A stretch of DNA of 64,000 nucleotides from Ichthyophis bannanicus (lineage: Eukaryota; Chordata; Amphibia; Gymnophiona; Ichthyophiidae). Below the pieces are notes generated by a model. The model searched no databases and had not been told where the DNA came from. It worked only from the letters and a program-made list of their open reading frames with translations. The stretch lies in assembly GCA_033557465.1 (NCBI GenBank), contig CM066031.1, positions 1,234,149,312 through 1,234,213,311 of the forward strand, written 5' to 3'. Of this stretch, positions 10,128 through 20,970 are shown piece by piece (position 1 is the first letter of the stretch; every line of letters starts with the position of its first letter). The translations under genes were made by a program, and so were the position numbers.

Positions 10128-11735
10128 GGCGGGAGGTCGGGCGCCGACTCCAGTACGGGTGGACGCCCTGCAGGGGTGGCTGCATCGGTATCTTAGGTGG
10201 AGGAATAGGGTTGTTTTAGGGTTCTGTTTTCAGATCGGGTTTGTTATTCCAGTTCGAGGCGTAGTGGCCTTGCCTAGTGCTAGGAACTCGCCTTCTGTGC
10301 GGCGTTTCGCCTCAGTGGTGCGGGACAAGTTATTGGGGGAGTTGAGGTTGGGTAGAATTGCGGGCCCGTTTCGTGTTCCGCCTTTTCCGAACATGGCGAT
10401 TTCTCCGCTGGGGATAGTACCTAAGAAGGAGCCTGGGAGGTTCAGGCTAATTCATAATTTGTCCTGTCCTATGGGGGCGTCGGTGAATGACCACATTCCG
10501 CACGAGTTGTGAACGGTACGGTACACGTCCTTCGATCAGGCGGTGGAGATGGTGAGGGATGCGGGTCGGTCGTCATTGATGGCTAAGGTGGACATTGAAT
10601 CTGCCTTTCGCTTGTTGCCAGTGCATCCATCTGCTTTTCCTTTGTTGGGCTTCAAATTTCAAGGGGAGTATTATTTTGACAAATGCATGCCTATGGGTTG
10701 CTCCATCTCTTGCGCGTACTTTGAAATGTTCAGTACCTTCCTGCAGTGGGCGCTGGTGCAAAAAAGGGGCTCAACAAACATTGTGCATTACCTGGACGAT
10801 TTTCTGTTCGTGGGTGCGGCTCAGTCAGAAGAGTGCCAGGAAAAGTTGACGGGGTTCATGGAGCTATCACAGGAATTGGGCGTCCCTTTGGCGGAGGGCA
10901 AGACAGAGGATCCGACGACGAGAATAACCTTTTTGGGGGTGGAGCTCAACTCGGTGGAGATGGTGGCTCGTCTGCCGCGGGAGAAGATTGCCCGTTTGCG
11001 GGTCTTAGTGGCTAATGCGCTGGCATCTGGCAAGCTAACCTTACGGGAGTTGCAGGCTTTACTGGGGTCTTTGAATTTTGCGTGTAGAGTGATACCGATG
11101 GGAAGGGTCTTTTCACGGCAGTTGGCAGCTTCCACGGCAGGGGTGCGGAAGCTGCACCATCGGATTAGGGTCACGGAGTCGCTGAGAGTGGACATGGGGG
11201 TCTGGAGTCGTTTTTTGGAAGATTACAATGGGACCTCGGTCCTGTTGGCAGAGGAGGTGTCCAGTGCGGATTTGCAGCTCTATACAGACGCAGCGGGGGG
11301 GGGGGGTTGGGCGTTTACTTTGGTGGGGCCTGGTGTGCGGACAGATGGCCACAATCTTGGCACGTATCGAGGTTGACCGCTAATATCACCTTTCTGGAGC
11401 TATTCCCGATTCGGGTGGTATTGGAGTTATGGCCGGATAGGCTCCGCAACCGCAGGTTGCTCTGGTGGTGTGACAATGAGGCTGTGGTTAGCGTGGTCAA
11501 TCGCTACTCCCCCACAAGTTTGCAGGTAGCGGGATTGATGAGGGAGGTGGTGTTAGCATGTTTACAGCTGAATGTGGCGGTATGGGCTAGGCATATACCC
11601 GGATGTGTTAACGAGATCGCTGATGCTCTTTCTCGTTTTCAGTGGGAGCGGTTTTGGGCCCTGGCCCCAGATGCGGACAAGGACGGATCTGTGGTCCCAG
11701 AGAACTTATGGAGCATTGGCCAAAGGAGATGCTGA
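10128..11735 (+). pseudogene. Ngaro ORF2: reverse transcriptase and RNase H, copy 1
   Basis: RT copies the element RNA; RNase H removes it. The frame is +1 relative to ORF1, as in copy 2, and is open upstream of the ORF1 stop. Visible are SPLGIVPKKEPGRFRLIHNLS (10405-10465), AKVDIESAFRLLPVHP (motif A, 10580-10630), MPMGCSISCAYFE (motif B, 10687-10725) and HYLDDFLF (motif C, 10785-10810). RNase H shows LYTDA (11280), WWCDNEAVV (11465) and NEIADALS (11610). Lesions: TGA at 10510-10512, and a -1 frameshift in the long G tract at about 11296-11306. The end at 11735 overlaps the recombinase ORF by 94 nt. Confidence 0.85.
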
Positions 11736-12595
11736 GTTTGCTGCGAAGTTCGGTGTCAGCGGGGACGTGGTCTGCTTATCAGTGGGGCTGTGACAGGGTG
11801 GTCGCATTTTTGATGGCACAGGGGTGGCAACCGGGGAGGGTGCCAGAAGGCCTGATTGGTCGATACATCGTCGAGGCTAAGGGCATGGGGTTCTTCAGAT
11901 CGGCAGTGCGCTCGCACATGGCGGGTTTCAACATTTTTGCAAGCGCGGTAGGGTGGGGCTCGCATGCCTGGGTTTTTTAAAATCGCAGGCTGCTGCAGGG
12001 GTGGGAGCATGAGCGCCCGACTCCTCAGGATATGCTGCGGCCCATAACGCATGAATTGCTTGCGTGGCTTATCGAGGCTCTGCCACGGGTGGCGGCGTCT
12101 CGGTATGAGGCCGCCATGTTTCGGGCGGTATTTTGTCTTGCCTTTTTCGGGGCCTTTTGAATTGGGGAGTTGGTGGCGGATTCGGGCAGGATCGGGGGCG
12201 CTTGCGGGATGCAGTGGCACCACGTTCATGTGGAGCCGGGGCAATTGCGGATCCTTTTGGCAAAATCTAAGACTGATCAGCGGGGGAAAGGTTTCTGGGT
12301 GTTTTTGAAGGAGGATTATGACTTGGTGACGTGCCCGGTGGCGGCTGTGCGACAGTACCTGTGGGTCTGTCCCAGTGAGGATGGGGGTTTCTTTATTCAC
12401 AAGAGCACGCGGGTGTTGACGCGTTTTCAGGTGACCGCAGTGCTGAGGTTGGCACTGCGTTATGTGGGTGAGGATCCTATGCAGTTTGCGCCGCATTCCT
12501 TTCGTAGTGTGGCTGCGGCCGGGTTGCCCGAGCAGGTCATACAGAGCATTGGTAGATGGCGCTCTCGGGCATTTAGGGGCTATGTGTGGCTGTGA
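11642..12595 (+). pseudogene. Ngaro ORF3: tyrosine recombinase, copy 1
   Basis: Tyrosine recombinase (phage-integrase fold) that integrates the circular DNA intermediate. One frame runs from ATG 11642 to TGA 12593-12595 with two nonsense codons, at 11978-11980 and 12158-12160. The second falls exactly where box I has its catalytic arginine (AFxxGEL; copy 2 keeps AFRVGEL). Box II is intact: HSFR near 12493-12504, then GRW and the presumed nucleophile Tyr in RGYVW near 12580. Both stops kill the enzyme. TGA at 12158 is what CpG decay of a CGA arginine codon would give. Confidence 0.85.
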
Positions 12596-12623
12596 AGGGT
12601 GGGGGGTTGTTGGGGCTGGGGGA

Positions 12624-12648
12624 TGTTAATTGTTCATTTATTTTGCAG
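12624..12648 (+). promoter_or_regulatory. Candidate splice acceptor before the hydrolase ORF
   Basis: TTAATTGTTCATTTATTTTGCAG, split here as branch-like TTAAT plus a T-rich tract and CAG, ends at 12648. Copy 2 has CTAATTGTG then a T-rich tract and TTGCAG at the same place (AG at 47967-47966, minus). In both, the hydrolase codon is split after its first G (G|AT here, G|AC in copy 2), so acceptor phase is conserved (phase 1). Confidence 0.6.
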
Positions 12649-13351
12649 ATGAGGGATTGGTGCCTGCTGCATGTTGGGTGATCGGGCATTCCTTTGTCCA
12701 CTGGGCGGGACAGCGAGCTGCGGTGCGACCGATGGTAGCTAATCTGGGGATGGACCCTGCACTGGTGACTGTCTCATGGCTGGGCGAGCACGGACTACGC
12801 TGGTCACAGCTGCTGCCTTTGCTACATCACCACGGGAGGAGATCGCGTCCGCTGGCAGTGCTGATTTTGCATTTTGGCGGCAACGACCTGGTGTCTTGGT
12901 GCAGGAGGATTTGGGGGGGTTGCTGCAGATATTTCTGGGAGTTATTCTGATGTGGTCTGACATTGTTCCAAGGTCTGCTTGTTGGAGCCAGCGGCGTTGG
13001 TCGTGGGGTCTAACAAAAATTAACCGGCAGATAGGCCATTGGATCTGTGAACGGGGGGGTTACCAGATAATGCATTCATTGGTAGAGGTTGGGTGTGTGG
13101 GGCTTTACAGGGGTGATGGGGTGCATTTGTCTCCAATTGGGATGGATCTGCTCCTTAACAACTGGCAGGAGGACTTGGAATACGTCTTGGTTTTTAGAGA
13201 TGCTCGCTGGTCGCAGCTTGGGGTTGGGGGGGCGGCACAGGAACAAGGTTGTCGCCTGTGCCGGTGGTGGGATCACGGAGGTTTCCGGGGTCCGGAGCCT
13301 CAGGCTACTCTTGGGCGGGGGCAGGGTGCCTCTGACCCGGTCAAACCCTAG
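12649..13351 (+). pseudogene. Ngaro SGNH-type hydrolase ORF, copy 1
   Basis: Predicted SGNH/GDSL-fold esterase; accessory hydrolase ORFs are known in some vertebrate Ngaro elements, with unproven substrate. Block I is VIGHSF (Ser nucleophile, near 12677-12695), block III is FGGND (near 12874-12890), block V is DGVHLS (near 13117-13135). The reading breaks once, by a frameshift in or near the G7 run at about 12911-12917, between blocks III and V. The C-terminus runs about 50 residues beyond the copy 2 stop before ending at 13351. All catalytic motifs remain recognisable. Confidence 0.8.
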
Positions 13352-13664
13352 CCGACTTTTGCTAATAGCATGGCGAAGTCAGGGGAAGGGGTAGGAAACT
13401 TGTCGGGGGGCAAGTTCTGGCATTAGCCGTGGCAAGGCACTTTGCTAAGGTATGGCTGGTGCGGCCGGGCTACGCTAATCGCTTGGGAAGGTTATGATGT
13501 TGGCTTATTGTTAAAGGTTAATAAAGCTGCGACCAGTTACATTCCATGACATTTGGTGTGGTGTCTTTTGTATGGCTGGGGAATTGGGGGGGGGGAGTTT
13601 GAAAGGGGTTGGGGTGGGGGGGGGGAAAGGGGGCCCGAAGCACCGGGTCTGCCTGCCTCGGTTA
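13255..13664 (+). repeat. Ngaro copy 1, B-type terminal region with poly(A) signal
   Basis: Matches the B repeats of copy 2: GGATCACGGAGGTTTCCGGGG near 13270, the segment GCTAATAGCATGGCGAAGTC near 13362-13381, AATAAA at 13520-13525 followed by GCTGCGACCAGTT, and the terminal CTCGGTTA ending at 13664. AATAAA is probably the element's polyadenylation signal. Only one B copy is present, with the L2 remnant resuming at 13665. Confidence 0.7.
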
Positions 13665-14420
13665 GAACTGCCAGTTTTTTTGAGAGTTGAGATTGAAACT
13701 ATTTAGGAGCCAGGTGTTAAGCAATCAGCACAATTACAGCACACACTAACCACATACTGTGACCCCCAGTAACTGCTAGCTCTGGAACAGCAAAGTTAGC
13801 TTGACCCAATTTCTGTGCTAACTGTGCTCCACGCGTTGGGGTGGTAAATGAGCAGATTAGGGGTGGAGACTAGGCAGAGTCAGCAACTTGTAGTCAGCGT
13901 GCCCCTTGCCAACTGCAAGAGATGCAATTAGTGCAAGTGCACTTATTGCACATATATAGATGGAGGTAAGTGTACCTGTGCTATTTTTAGGCTGCATTAG
14001 GGCAAGGTGCACCATTTTATTTATTTATTTTTTATTTCTTGTTAACTGCCAAGAACATGCTTTCTTTGCCCCTGACAGGTTAACATGGTAGTGTTGCACC
14101 TAATGTGTTATGGTTTTGAGCGTTATCGGCATCTTAAGTGCAGCACCATAGTACCCTTTAGTAAAAGGGCCCCTTACATTTTAGGAAGAGGTTAAAAACA
14201 CATTTATTTACATTTACATTGGCATATCCTTACTAATGATGTGACATATGTCTACAAGATGTGTTGATCTTATATTTGAGGTTTTTAAGAGATCTGTTTG
14301 TTATTTAAATGTCCATATATATTTTGTGTTTTATTATATGTTTTAAGAATATTATAAATGTTTTTTGTAAATTGCCTAGATGTAATGGCATAGGCCAATT
14401 ATAAATATGAATAAATAAAA
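13665..14420 (+). mobile_element. Continuation and 3' end of the old L2 remnant, with an inserted MITE-like block
   Basis: ELPVFLRVEIET reads through from 13665, the block expected after the break at 7770. It is interrupted from about 13709 to 14166 by non-coding DNA ending in TTTAGTAAAAGGGCCCC. It resumes at about 14175 as FRKRLKTHLF, the L2 RT C-terminus, then a 3' UTR ending ATGAATAAATAAAAAAA near 14420. TTTAGGA occurs at both edges of the inserted block, consistent with a 7-8-bp target duplication, but clear terminal inverted repeats were not seen. Confidence 0.5.
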
Positions 14421-14800
14421 AAATATTCAAAAGACATTGAGAATGTTTGTCAGTGGGCAAAATAACAGAAAATTTAATGGAACAGGATTAAGTTTGTCAT
14501 GGGAGAAAAATCAGTGAATGCACAACAAATTTGTAAATGGGCCAGACAGGACTTGGTGATTCTAGGGAAATAATGGCCCAAGGCATTTCCATAAGAGAAG
14601 CAGTTCCAATATGTAAGACAGAAACATATACAATGAAGTATAACAGTTAAGGAATTCCTTGTTTCAAACTGCCCCTTCCTCATTTTCTGCTCTCCCCATC
14701 CTCCAAACTTCCCCTGACCTCCAAAACTACCCCAAGTAACTGTTCCCATCCCCATACAGATTGATATTCAGATTACTTTATTGACATGACAGTCAAAAAT
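14421..14800. other. Unassigned non-coding DNA
   Basis: No domain, repeat family or regulatory structure was recognised. A short reverse ORF (14474-14755) has no supporting features. Confidence 0.4.
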
Positions 14801-16185
14801 AGCCTCTGCAAATGCTACCCACCCCCTAAACTACCCCACCCCCTAAACCTAAACCCACACTAATGTCCCACCACATTGGAAACTGGCCACACCAGCAAAA
14901 CTATCTCCTACAATTGCCCCATCACCATCTCCCAAAATTTCCTCATCACTTCAAACTGCTCCCACCCCCCAAAACTCACCCCTGTAACTTTCCTAAACTG
15001 TTAACGCCCTCCAAAACTACCCTCTCATAATTGCTCCATTGATCTCAAACTGCCTTCACCCCCATATCTACATCATGAAGCTACTCCACCGTCATCTAAA
15101 CTGCTCCCACTCCAAAACTATCTCTGACATTATCCTATCTCCTAAAATACCCCACACCCCAAGATGCACTAACTGCCTCACTATCCCCAAATTGACCTCA
15201 TACCTCAGAATGAACCCTCCCCTACAAATATCCCACCATTCCCTCAAATTATTCTACCTTCCAAAGCTATCCCTGCAATTACCCCACTACACCCAAACTG
15301 TTCCACCCCCTAAGACTATATTCCCACAACTGCCCAAGGACCCCAGACTGGTCATTCACAAATTGCCCCCAAACTACCTCACCACACCCCAAAACTACCC
15401 ATCCATCTTACCCACCACCCCTAATCTGTCCCATCCCAAAAGTATTCCAATAACTACTTCACCTCTCAAAAACTACCTCCTCTGAAAATGCCCCATCCAC
15501 AAACTTTTGCACCCACAGAACTACCCCCACAACTATTCTTCTACCTCCAAACTATCCCCACCACTTACTACTCCCCAATAACTACCCCATATCTCCAATC
15601 TGCCACCACAGCCAAAGCTACACCCCTGCAGCTACCCCACTACAACACATTCAAACTGCTGAACTACTGACACCCCAAAAACTACCTCCAACAACCTTAA
15701 ATGCATCAATTATCCTTCACCCCATAGGCAGCAGAACAGGGTGAGTCACAGGCTATAGCCCTCCACCAATATGTTGCCCAATGCAGCATCAGAAACTAGA
15801 GAACTTGGGGGAGCAACTGAAGATGGTTTGTTTGGCTCTTCCAACCAAAAATGTTCTACTGTCCCTTCTCCACCCCACCTCACCTCCTCAAAACTACATC
15901 CCACAACTACCCCACCCTCAAAACTACCCACCTACAACTACCACACCTATCTAGTTACTACAGACCTCCATAACTATATCCCATACCCCAATTGTGCCCT
16001 CTCAACAATGCTTCCTAAATTACCCATCCCTCAGATACCATGAGCCTATCCCCATAAATACCCAATATGACTATCCATCCACCTCCAATTTTTCCACCCC
16101 TCAAACCTACTCCTACTTAGGCATCTCCGCCCCTGCAACTCATCTTCATCTACCCCACCTGATTTACCCCTCAAACCCGTAGAGT
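14801..16185. repeat. C/A-rich degenerate tandem repeat
   Basis: About 1.4 kb dominated by variants of AACTACCCC, CCCAAACT and ACAACTACCCCACC, with no constant period. The plus strand is nearly G-free except around 15725-15840. Apparent ORFs at 15039-15485 and nearby follow from the composition. It continues after the CR1 insertion at about 16596-16690, so the CR1 3' end landed inside the repeat. Confidence 0.75.
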
Positions 16186-16595
16186 GCAACAGGTTAATGT
16201 AGGTTGGTTGTTTACGCCATCAAAAAGTAGAAAGCCTAGAGGTCACGCAATGAAGCTACAATGCAACCTATTTAAGACTAATAAGAGAAAATATTTTTTC
16301 ACTCAATGCATAATCAAACTGTAAAATTCATTACCGGAGGATGTAGTAAAAGCTGTTAGTGCAGCTGGGTTTAAAAAGAGTTTGGACAAGTTCCTGGAGG
16401 AAAGGTCAATAAACCATTATTAAAGAGGAGCCGGGAAATCCACTGCTCACCCCAGGACAAACATTGTGGAAGCTATGGACTTTTGGTACCTGCCAGGTAC
16501 TTGTGACCTGGATTGGCCACTGTTGGAAACAGGATACTGGGCTTGCTGGACCTTGGTCTGACCCAGAATGGAATTTCTTATGTTCTTATGTACTT
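16186..16595 (+). mobile_element. CR1 LINE 3' fragment
   Basis: RT C-terminal remnant and 3' UTR of a CR1 element. It ends in the octamer tail TTCTTATGTTCTTATG at 16577-16593, the hallmark CR1 terminus. The sequence from GCCATCAAAAAGTAGAAAG through CTTGGTCTGACCCAGAATGG is closely similar to 30265-30635, so both belong to one subfamily. It is strongly 5'-truncated, as usual for CR1. Confidence 0.88.
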
Positions 16596-17060
16596 CCATC
16601 AACCCCCAAATCTGTACTTCCCCCAACAACTACTTCTACTCCCAAAACTATCCCCCTGAACAATGCCACCACTCCCCTCTCCTCTAAGTCAAAGGTATAC
16701 ACAAAGCCAGTACAGCTACACAGGTACATACACATATGTGAGCGCAGAGGGGTTGAAAAGAATTCCATGAGCCATGCTTCCCATGCTTTCCCACTTGTTT
16801 TTATTTAATATTTATCTGTTAAAAGCTAAAATCAGAAGCCCTAATTACAAGATATAGTAATGGTGAATATTAGCTAATACAAATCTAAAAATGATATGGA
16901 CTTGTAGTACTGTGAGAAGTTACATAGCCTTCAAGCAACTGCTGTGTCAATCCAATGCTGCAGTCATCTGTTTTGCTGTCCTACGTTGTCCAGCTAGCAG
17001 CATTGAAAATCTCCACTGTCGGGATAATCTTCTTCTGACTTTGCCCCTGGACTGTCCCGA
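16596..17060. other. C-rich repeat continuation, then unassigned DNA
   Basis: 16596-16690 resumes the C/A-rich repeat (CCCCCAA, AACTACT). 16690-17060 is unassigned; a purine/pyrimidine-biased stretch leads into the next L2 RT. No gene seen. Confidence 0.45.
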
Positions 17061-17069
17061 CATTCTCCC

Positions 17070-17830
17070 TTTAATGACGCTTGAAATTGAACATGGCCAA
17101 AACCGAGCTTCTTGTTTTTCCTCCTGAAACTTCCTCTCCCTCCTTTTCTCAGTCTCTGTGGATAACTCTCTACTCTTCCCTGTTTCCTTAGCTCGCAACC
17201 TTGGAGTCATCTTTGACTCCTCTCTCTCCTTCTCCACACATATCCAGCTGATAACTAAGACCTGCCATTTCTTTCTCTATATCAACAAAAAAATCTACCC
17301 ATTCCTTTCTGAACACACTACTAAGACACATATCCACTTTTTAGTCACCTCCCGTCTTGACTATTGTAACCTACTCCTTGCCAGTCTCCCTCTGAATCAT
17401 CTCTCTCCCCTTCAATCTGTTCAACACTCTGCTGCACGGCTAATCTGCCAGCCTTGTAATGCTCATATTACCCCTCTTCTCAAGTCACTTCATTGGTTCC
17501 CTATCCATTTCCATATCCAGTTCAAACCTCTCCTGCTGACCTATAAGTGCATTCACTCTGCAGCTCCTCACTACCTTTCCTCGCTTATCTCTCCCTATAC
17601 CCCTCCTCGGGAACTCTGCCGTTCTGGCAAATCGCTTCTATCTGTGCCCTTCTCTTCTTTTGCTAACTCCAGATTTTGCTCCTTTCAACTTGCTGCTCCT
17701 TATGCCTGGAATAAACTACCTGAGTCTGTACATCAGGTACCTTCTCTGACCCTTTTCAAATCCAGGCTGAAAACTCACCTCTTCACTGCTGCTTTCAGAT
17801 CTTGACTCATCTGATCTCCTTTGTATTTCC
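17070..17830 (+). pseudogene. L2 LINE RT C-terminal half
   Basis: A reading of MAKTELLVF (17092-17118) is followed, after one frame change near 17150, by about 215 open codons to 17805: RNLGVIFDSSLSFSTHI, the LDYCN block, SAARLI, HITPLLKSLHWFP, AWNKLPESV and LFKSRLKTHLF. This is the canonical L2 RT C-terminal order. It is a different L2 subfamily from LINEs A-C (serine-rich, closer to fish L2). The catalytic YADD segment is missing, so it is 5'-truncated. Confidence 0.85.
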
Positions 17831-18240
17831 TTACCATTCTCACAGGTCAATATTTTAACACAGTGGTCAGTGTGTTTTTGAAACAGTCAAGTTCTATAAA
17901 ATCTGAATCTTCTACGCCAGTATGTGGAGAGTGGCCAGAACTGCATATCCAGATACTGTAGTGACCGGCGCTGCTATCTGGATACCGGATATATTCAGCC
18001 TGCCTCCCATAGACCAAGCCACATGAAGATAGGACAGGCTAACATATTGCTGTTGGCTATCTACATATTTGCCACTGCCCCAGCTTCATCCTCAGTCTGC
18101 CCAGATATTAGCTGGATAGCGCCGAGTCAGTCAGTGGAAATATTCCTCGCACCAGCACTTATCTGCTTAAGAGAAGCTGCTAACCAGATCTGAACCTCTG
18201 AATATCGGCCCCTGACATTGTCATTATCCCTTTATAAGCT
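17831..18240. repeat. Possible decayed fold-back element
   Basis: Contains CCGGATATATTCAGCC near 17983 and GAATATCGGCCC near 18200, resembling the inverted ends of the fold-back elements at 25697 and 42133. The internal sequence is too diverged to confirm membership. No coding capacity. Confidence 0.3.
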
Positions 18241-18568
18241 GCTGACGTTCTCTCATTTTGAGGCTTGGGTGTGATATTATGAATTTTATATTCATATTTG
18301 CTCATTTTTGCTGTGTTATGGGTTTAAAATTTTTTAATGTCTTGTGTTTCATGATGGATGCAGTGGGTGCTGTTTATACTGGGAGTGCAATATAGAAGTA
18401 ATAAATGAAATGAAATTGCTGAGATCTGTCCAGGACAATTTTATTGAATAGATGGAATAAACGCATAATAAATGAAAGTGAAATGAAATGAAATCAGTTT
18501 ATCAGTTATTAATACCATCATAATTTCTGCAGAACATACCAGATGTACATAGCACTGTACAGAAAGAC

Positions 18569-18797
18569 GCTGCTTACCTCTAATGTAGGTCTATTCTTTT
18601 TGGCCATGGTTTACAGTTTTTTGTTCTACTGGAATGATTAGGTTGTGCTACATACACCTAACCCTATTGATCACTTGTTTCAGACCTCTTCTATCTCGTT
18701 TTATGTTCCGTTAATGGTTGATTTTATTGTAAACCACTATGATGCCAATTTTTGTGCCTATAGTGATATATCAAATGTTACAAATAAATAAATAAAT
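18569..18797 (+). mobile_element. LINE 3' end (L2-like), copy a
   Basis: A 3' UTR-like segment beginning GCTGCTTACCTCTAATG, ending in hairpin CACTAT (18735-18740) with ATAGTG (18760-18765), then an AAATAAATAAATAAAT tail. It is clearly homologous to 20971-21185. The tail and hairpin format match other L2-type 3' ends here; no RT remains attached. Confidence 0.65.
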
Positions 18798-20570
18798 TTT
18801 TTTATAAGGAACTTTAGCACGTAGAACAACATTTTTAAGTGATATACAAGTTGTCATTCCCAGAGATGCTGCATAGGCAGATCTGGGACAGGATTGGCAC
18901 AAGTACATATTTCATAAAATATGGACATATGTGCCTTTGCTTAGCAGCTAAGGATGTGCGAGCATTATCATGCATTTGGTACATTAGCACACCTTAAAAA
19001 TTTACAGGCATGTTTTCTAAAGGTCAATCTGCGCTAATGCCGCTTGGCATGCATGAAGTATTGCCACGACCACGAGAATTAATTGTACCACAATGGAATT
19101 TAACACATGTTAATGGATGTTACCTCATGTTAATGTTTAGCAAAACTGCCCCTTTAGTGCACACAAAATTGACTTAACTCATGCTAATTTATGAACTAGT
19201 GCACGTACGACTGATTTTCATGTACTAAAAGTTCTAATGGGTCGTCTGAAATAAACTGAAAGCATTTGCCTGAACACTGGAAAAGAGTCTGAAGAATCTG
19301 AAAATAAATCAAAAAGGTTTTAGTGTGCAGATCTGTAATCAGCACTTATAAAGGCAGATAAACAGATATGATGGACGGTCCCTATAGAAAGAGGTATTAT
19401 CTACTCTTCTGCAGTTCCATAGGCCAAGTTTATCATAAAACTTACTTTTTATTAGTTATTTCAGTTTTTCTTACCTCCTTGACCTTTGAACACCCACATC
19501 TTGAAAACACCAAGTTTCAAAACCCTGAGATTGTTTTCTTGTTGCATTATTCAAACAGTTGTACAGAGGAACATTGGTATTGTTTATAGCAGCTATCTTT
19601 CTTTACAATACTCAAATCCTTCCTTGCCCTTTTTCCCTGTTTGTGTGCTTGATGTACCATGCCTCAGAGTTATTGAGTTTGTATCCAAAAATAGAGTCAA
19701 AGTAGAGTAGACAAAATAGGAAATGTAATAGTTGTTTTGACAGTTGTGCTCCCAGAAAACTCCTTAATGCCACCATCAAAAACACAGTGCAAGGCTTATA
19801 CTGACAGCCATGCAATACAACACTTAACAAGAAAATCCAGATTATCAGAAAGAATGATTTCCTGAGATACGGTTTTCAGAAATAATCTCAAGATTATAAA
19901 ACCGCAGGATACCACAAGTAGCTACCTCCAGGTTCAGTAAGAAAATCAATTCACTCTGACCCGGTACAATCCTGCAGAGGACTACCAAAAATAGAAACAA
20001 AACAATCAGTATGAGAGCAATGGCTTTTGCATCTTGTTTCAAATTATTTTCTTATGAAAGAACATACTCAGCATCACATGTCATATGCCTCTGTTCTCAA
20101 TCCACCCAAAAAATGCACTACTTACACTGGTCAACATTGAAATCGTTACTGACTTTAAAAGGCCCTAATCTGTAGTATCTTGGTGAGCTGAACATGAATA
20201 TAACATTAAATAAAATTATTGGCTCTCATTTTGAAGATATTGCATGTAGTTCATTTTTGACGTTTCACCGTGTAAATTTATCCAGTAGGACATCAACAAC
20301 ATCCCAAATAAGCCTTGAATGATGTAATATTGCATCACATTGCATAAAACCAGCATGCACACATCATCCAGAGTTGATCGCATCATTTTCTGATGCAATG
20401 CAATACTAGACGGCTGCTGAAGCTATCTGACGTCAGCAGTGTACTATACGCAGTCGGAAAGGTTGAGCATTTAAAATATTTCAGACTGTGTGCGAGGCAC
20501 TTTAAGCTACTGTTACATGTAACTTTTATTAATCATATTATTTTAGCCATTTAGGTACAATACAGAACAG
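18798..20570. other. Unassigned AT-rich non-coding DNA
   Basis: No supported gene. Short ORFs at 19368-20042 lack motifs. A palindromic CRE-like TGACGTCA is at 20428-20435, upstream of the small ORF at 20573. Confidence 0.4.
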
Positions 20571-20572
20571 TA

Positions 20573-20713
20573 ATGCCGCGAAAGTGCGTTAATACCGTTG
20601 ACAATTTCTGCTACATTTGTGGGGAAGTGACATTTGCCAACCAGAAGAAAAGTATCACTTCTCAACTGAAGAAGGCATATCATCTTTACTTCAGAAAATC
20701 CAGGAGGAGTTAG
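20573..20713 (+). pseudogene. Short CxxC-containing ORF, probable 5' fragment of a multicopy (transposon-related) gene
   Basis: A 46-codon ORF begins MPRKCVNTVDNFCYICGEV, with Cys-Tyr-Ile-Cys forming half of a zinc site, and ends at TAG 20711-20713. From memory this N-terminus resembles a family of uncharacterised animal proteins that normally continue with further cysteine/histidine pairs; the continuation is absent, so this looks like a truncated copy. No splice donor at the break was confirmed. The CRE-like site 138 bp upstream could belong to its promoter. Family membership is a recollection, not a search result. Confidence 0.45.
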
Positions 20714-20970
20714 AGTCATAACTTGAATTTATCAACCACATTTTTCTATATTATAGTCTTACATTCAAAGTGCAATCAGTGCTTGGTCAACTTAAATCAT
20801 GTATAGCATACTCTAAACATAATAAGGGTTTTTTTTAGAAGCCTCATTTGCAATTTTCACATAGAAAATCCAGTATTTGCATATGGAAATGACATCCATG
20901 TGTTACAGGCAATTTTAGAAAGGGCAAAATTTACATGAGGATATCAATAATAAATTGCAAGGGAACCTAT

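Larger units (their letters stand above)
7771..13664 (+). mobile_element. Ngaro-type tyrosine-recombinase retrotransposon, copy 1
   Basis: A 5.9-kb GC-rich element coding ORF1 with a zinc knuckle, RT-RNase H, a tyrosine recombinase and an SGNH hydrolase in that order. There is no methyltransferase domain between RNase H and recombinase, which separates it from DIRS1/PAT and points to Ngaro. Both ends abut an L2 RT remnant with no visible target duplication, as expected for recombinase-mediated insertion. Compared with copy 2 (46155-52612, minus) it has the A region and one B region but no A2-B2. B1 x B2 recombination would explain that. Each ORF except possibly ORF1 has clear lesions. Confidence 0.85.

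Noticed and set aside
7771..13664. DIRS1/PAT assignment for the YR elements
   Set aside because: No methyltransferase-like domain between RNase H and recombinase, and copy 2 has split direct repeats, not inverted terminal repeats.
15039..15485. 148-codon ORF in C/A-rich DNA
   Set aside because: Low-complexity translation rich in Pro, Thr, Leu and Ser; no domain.
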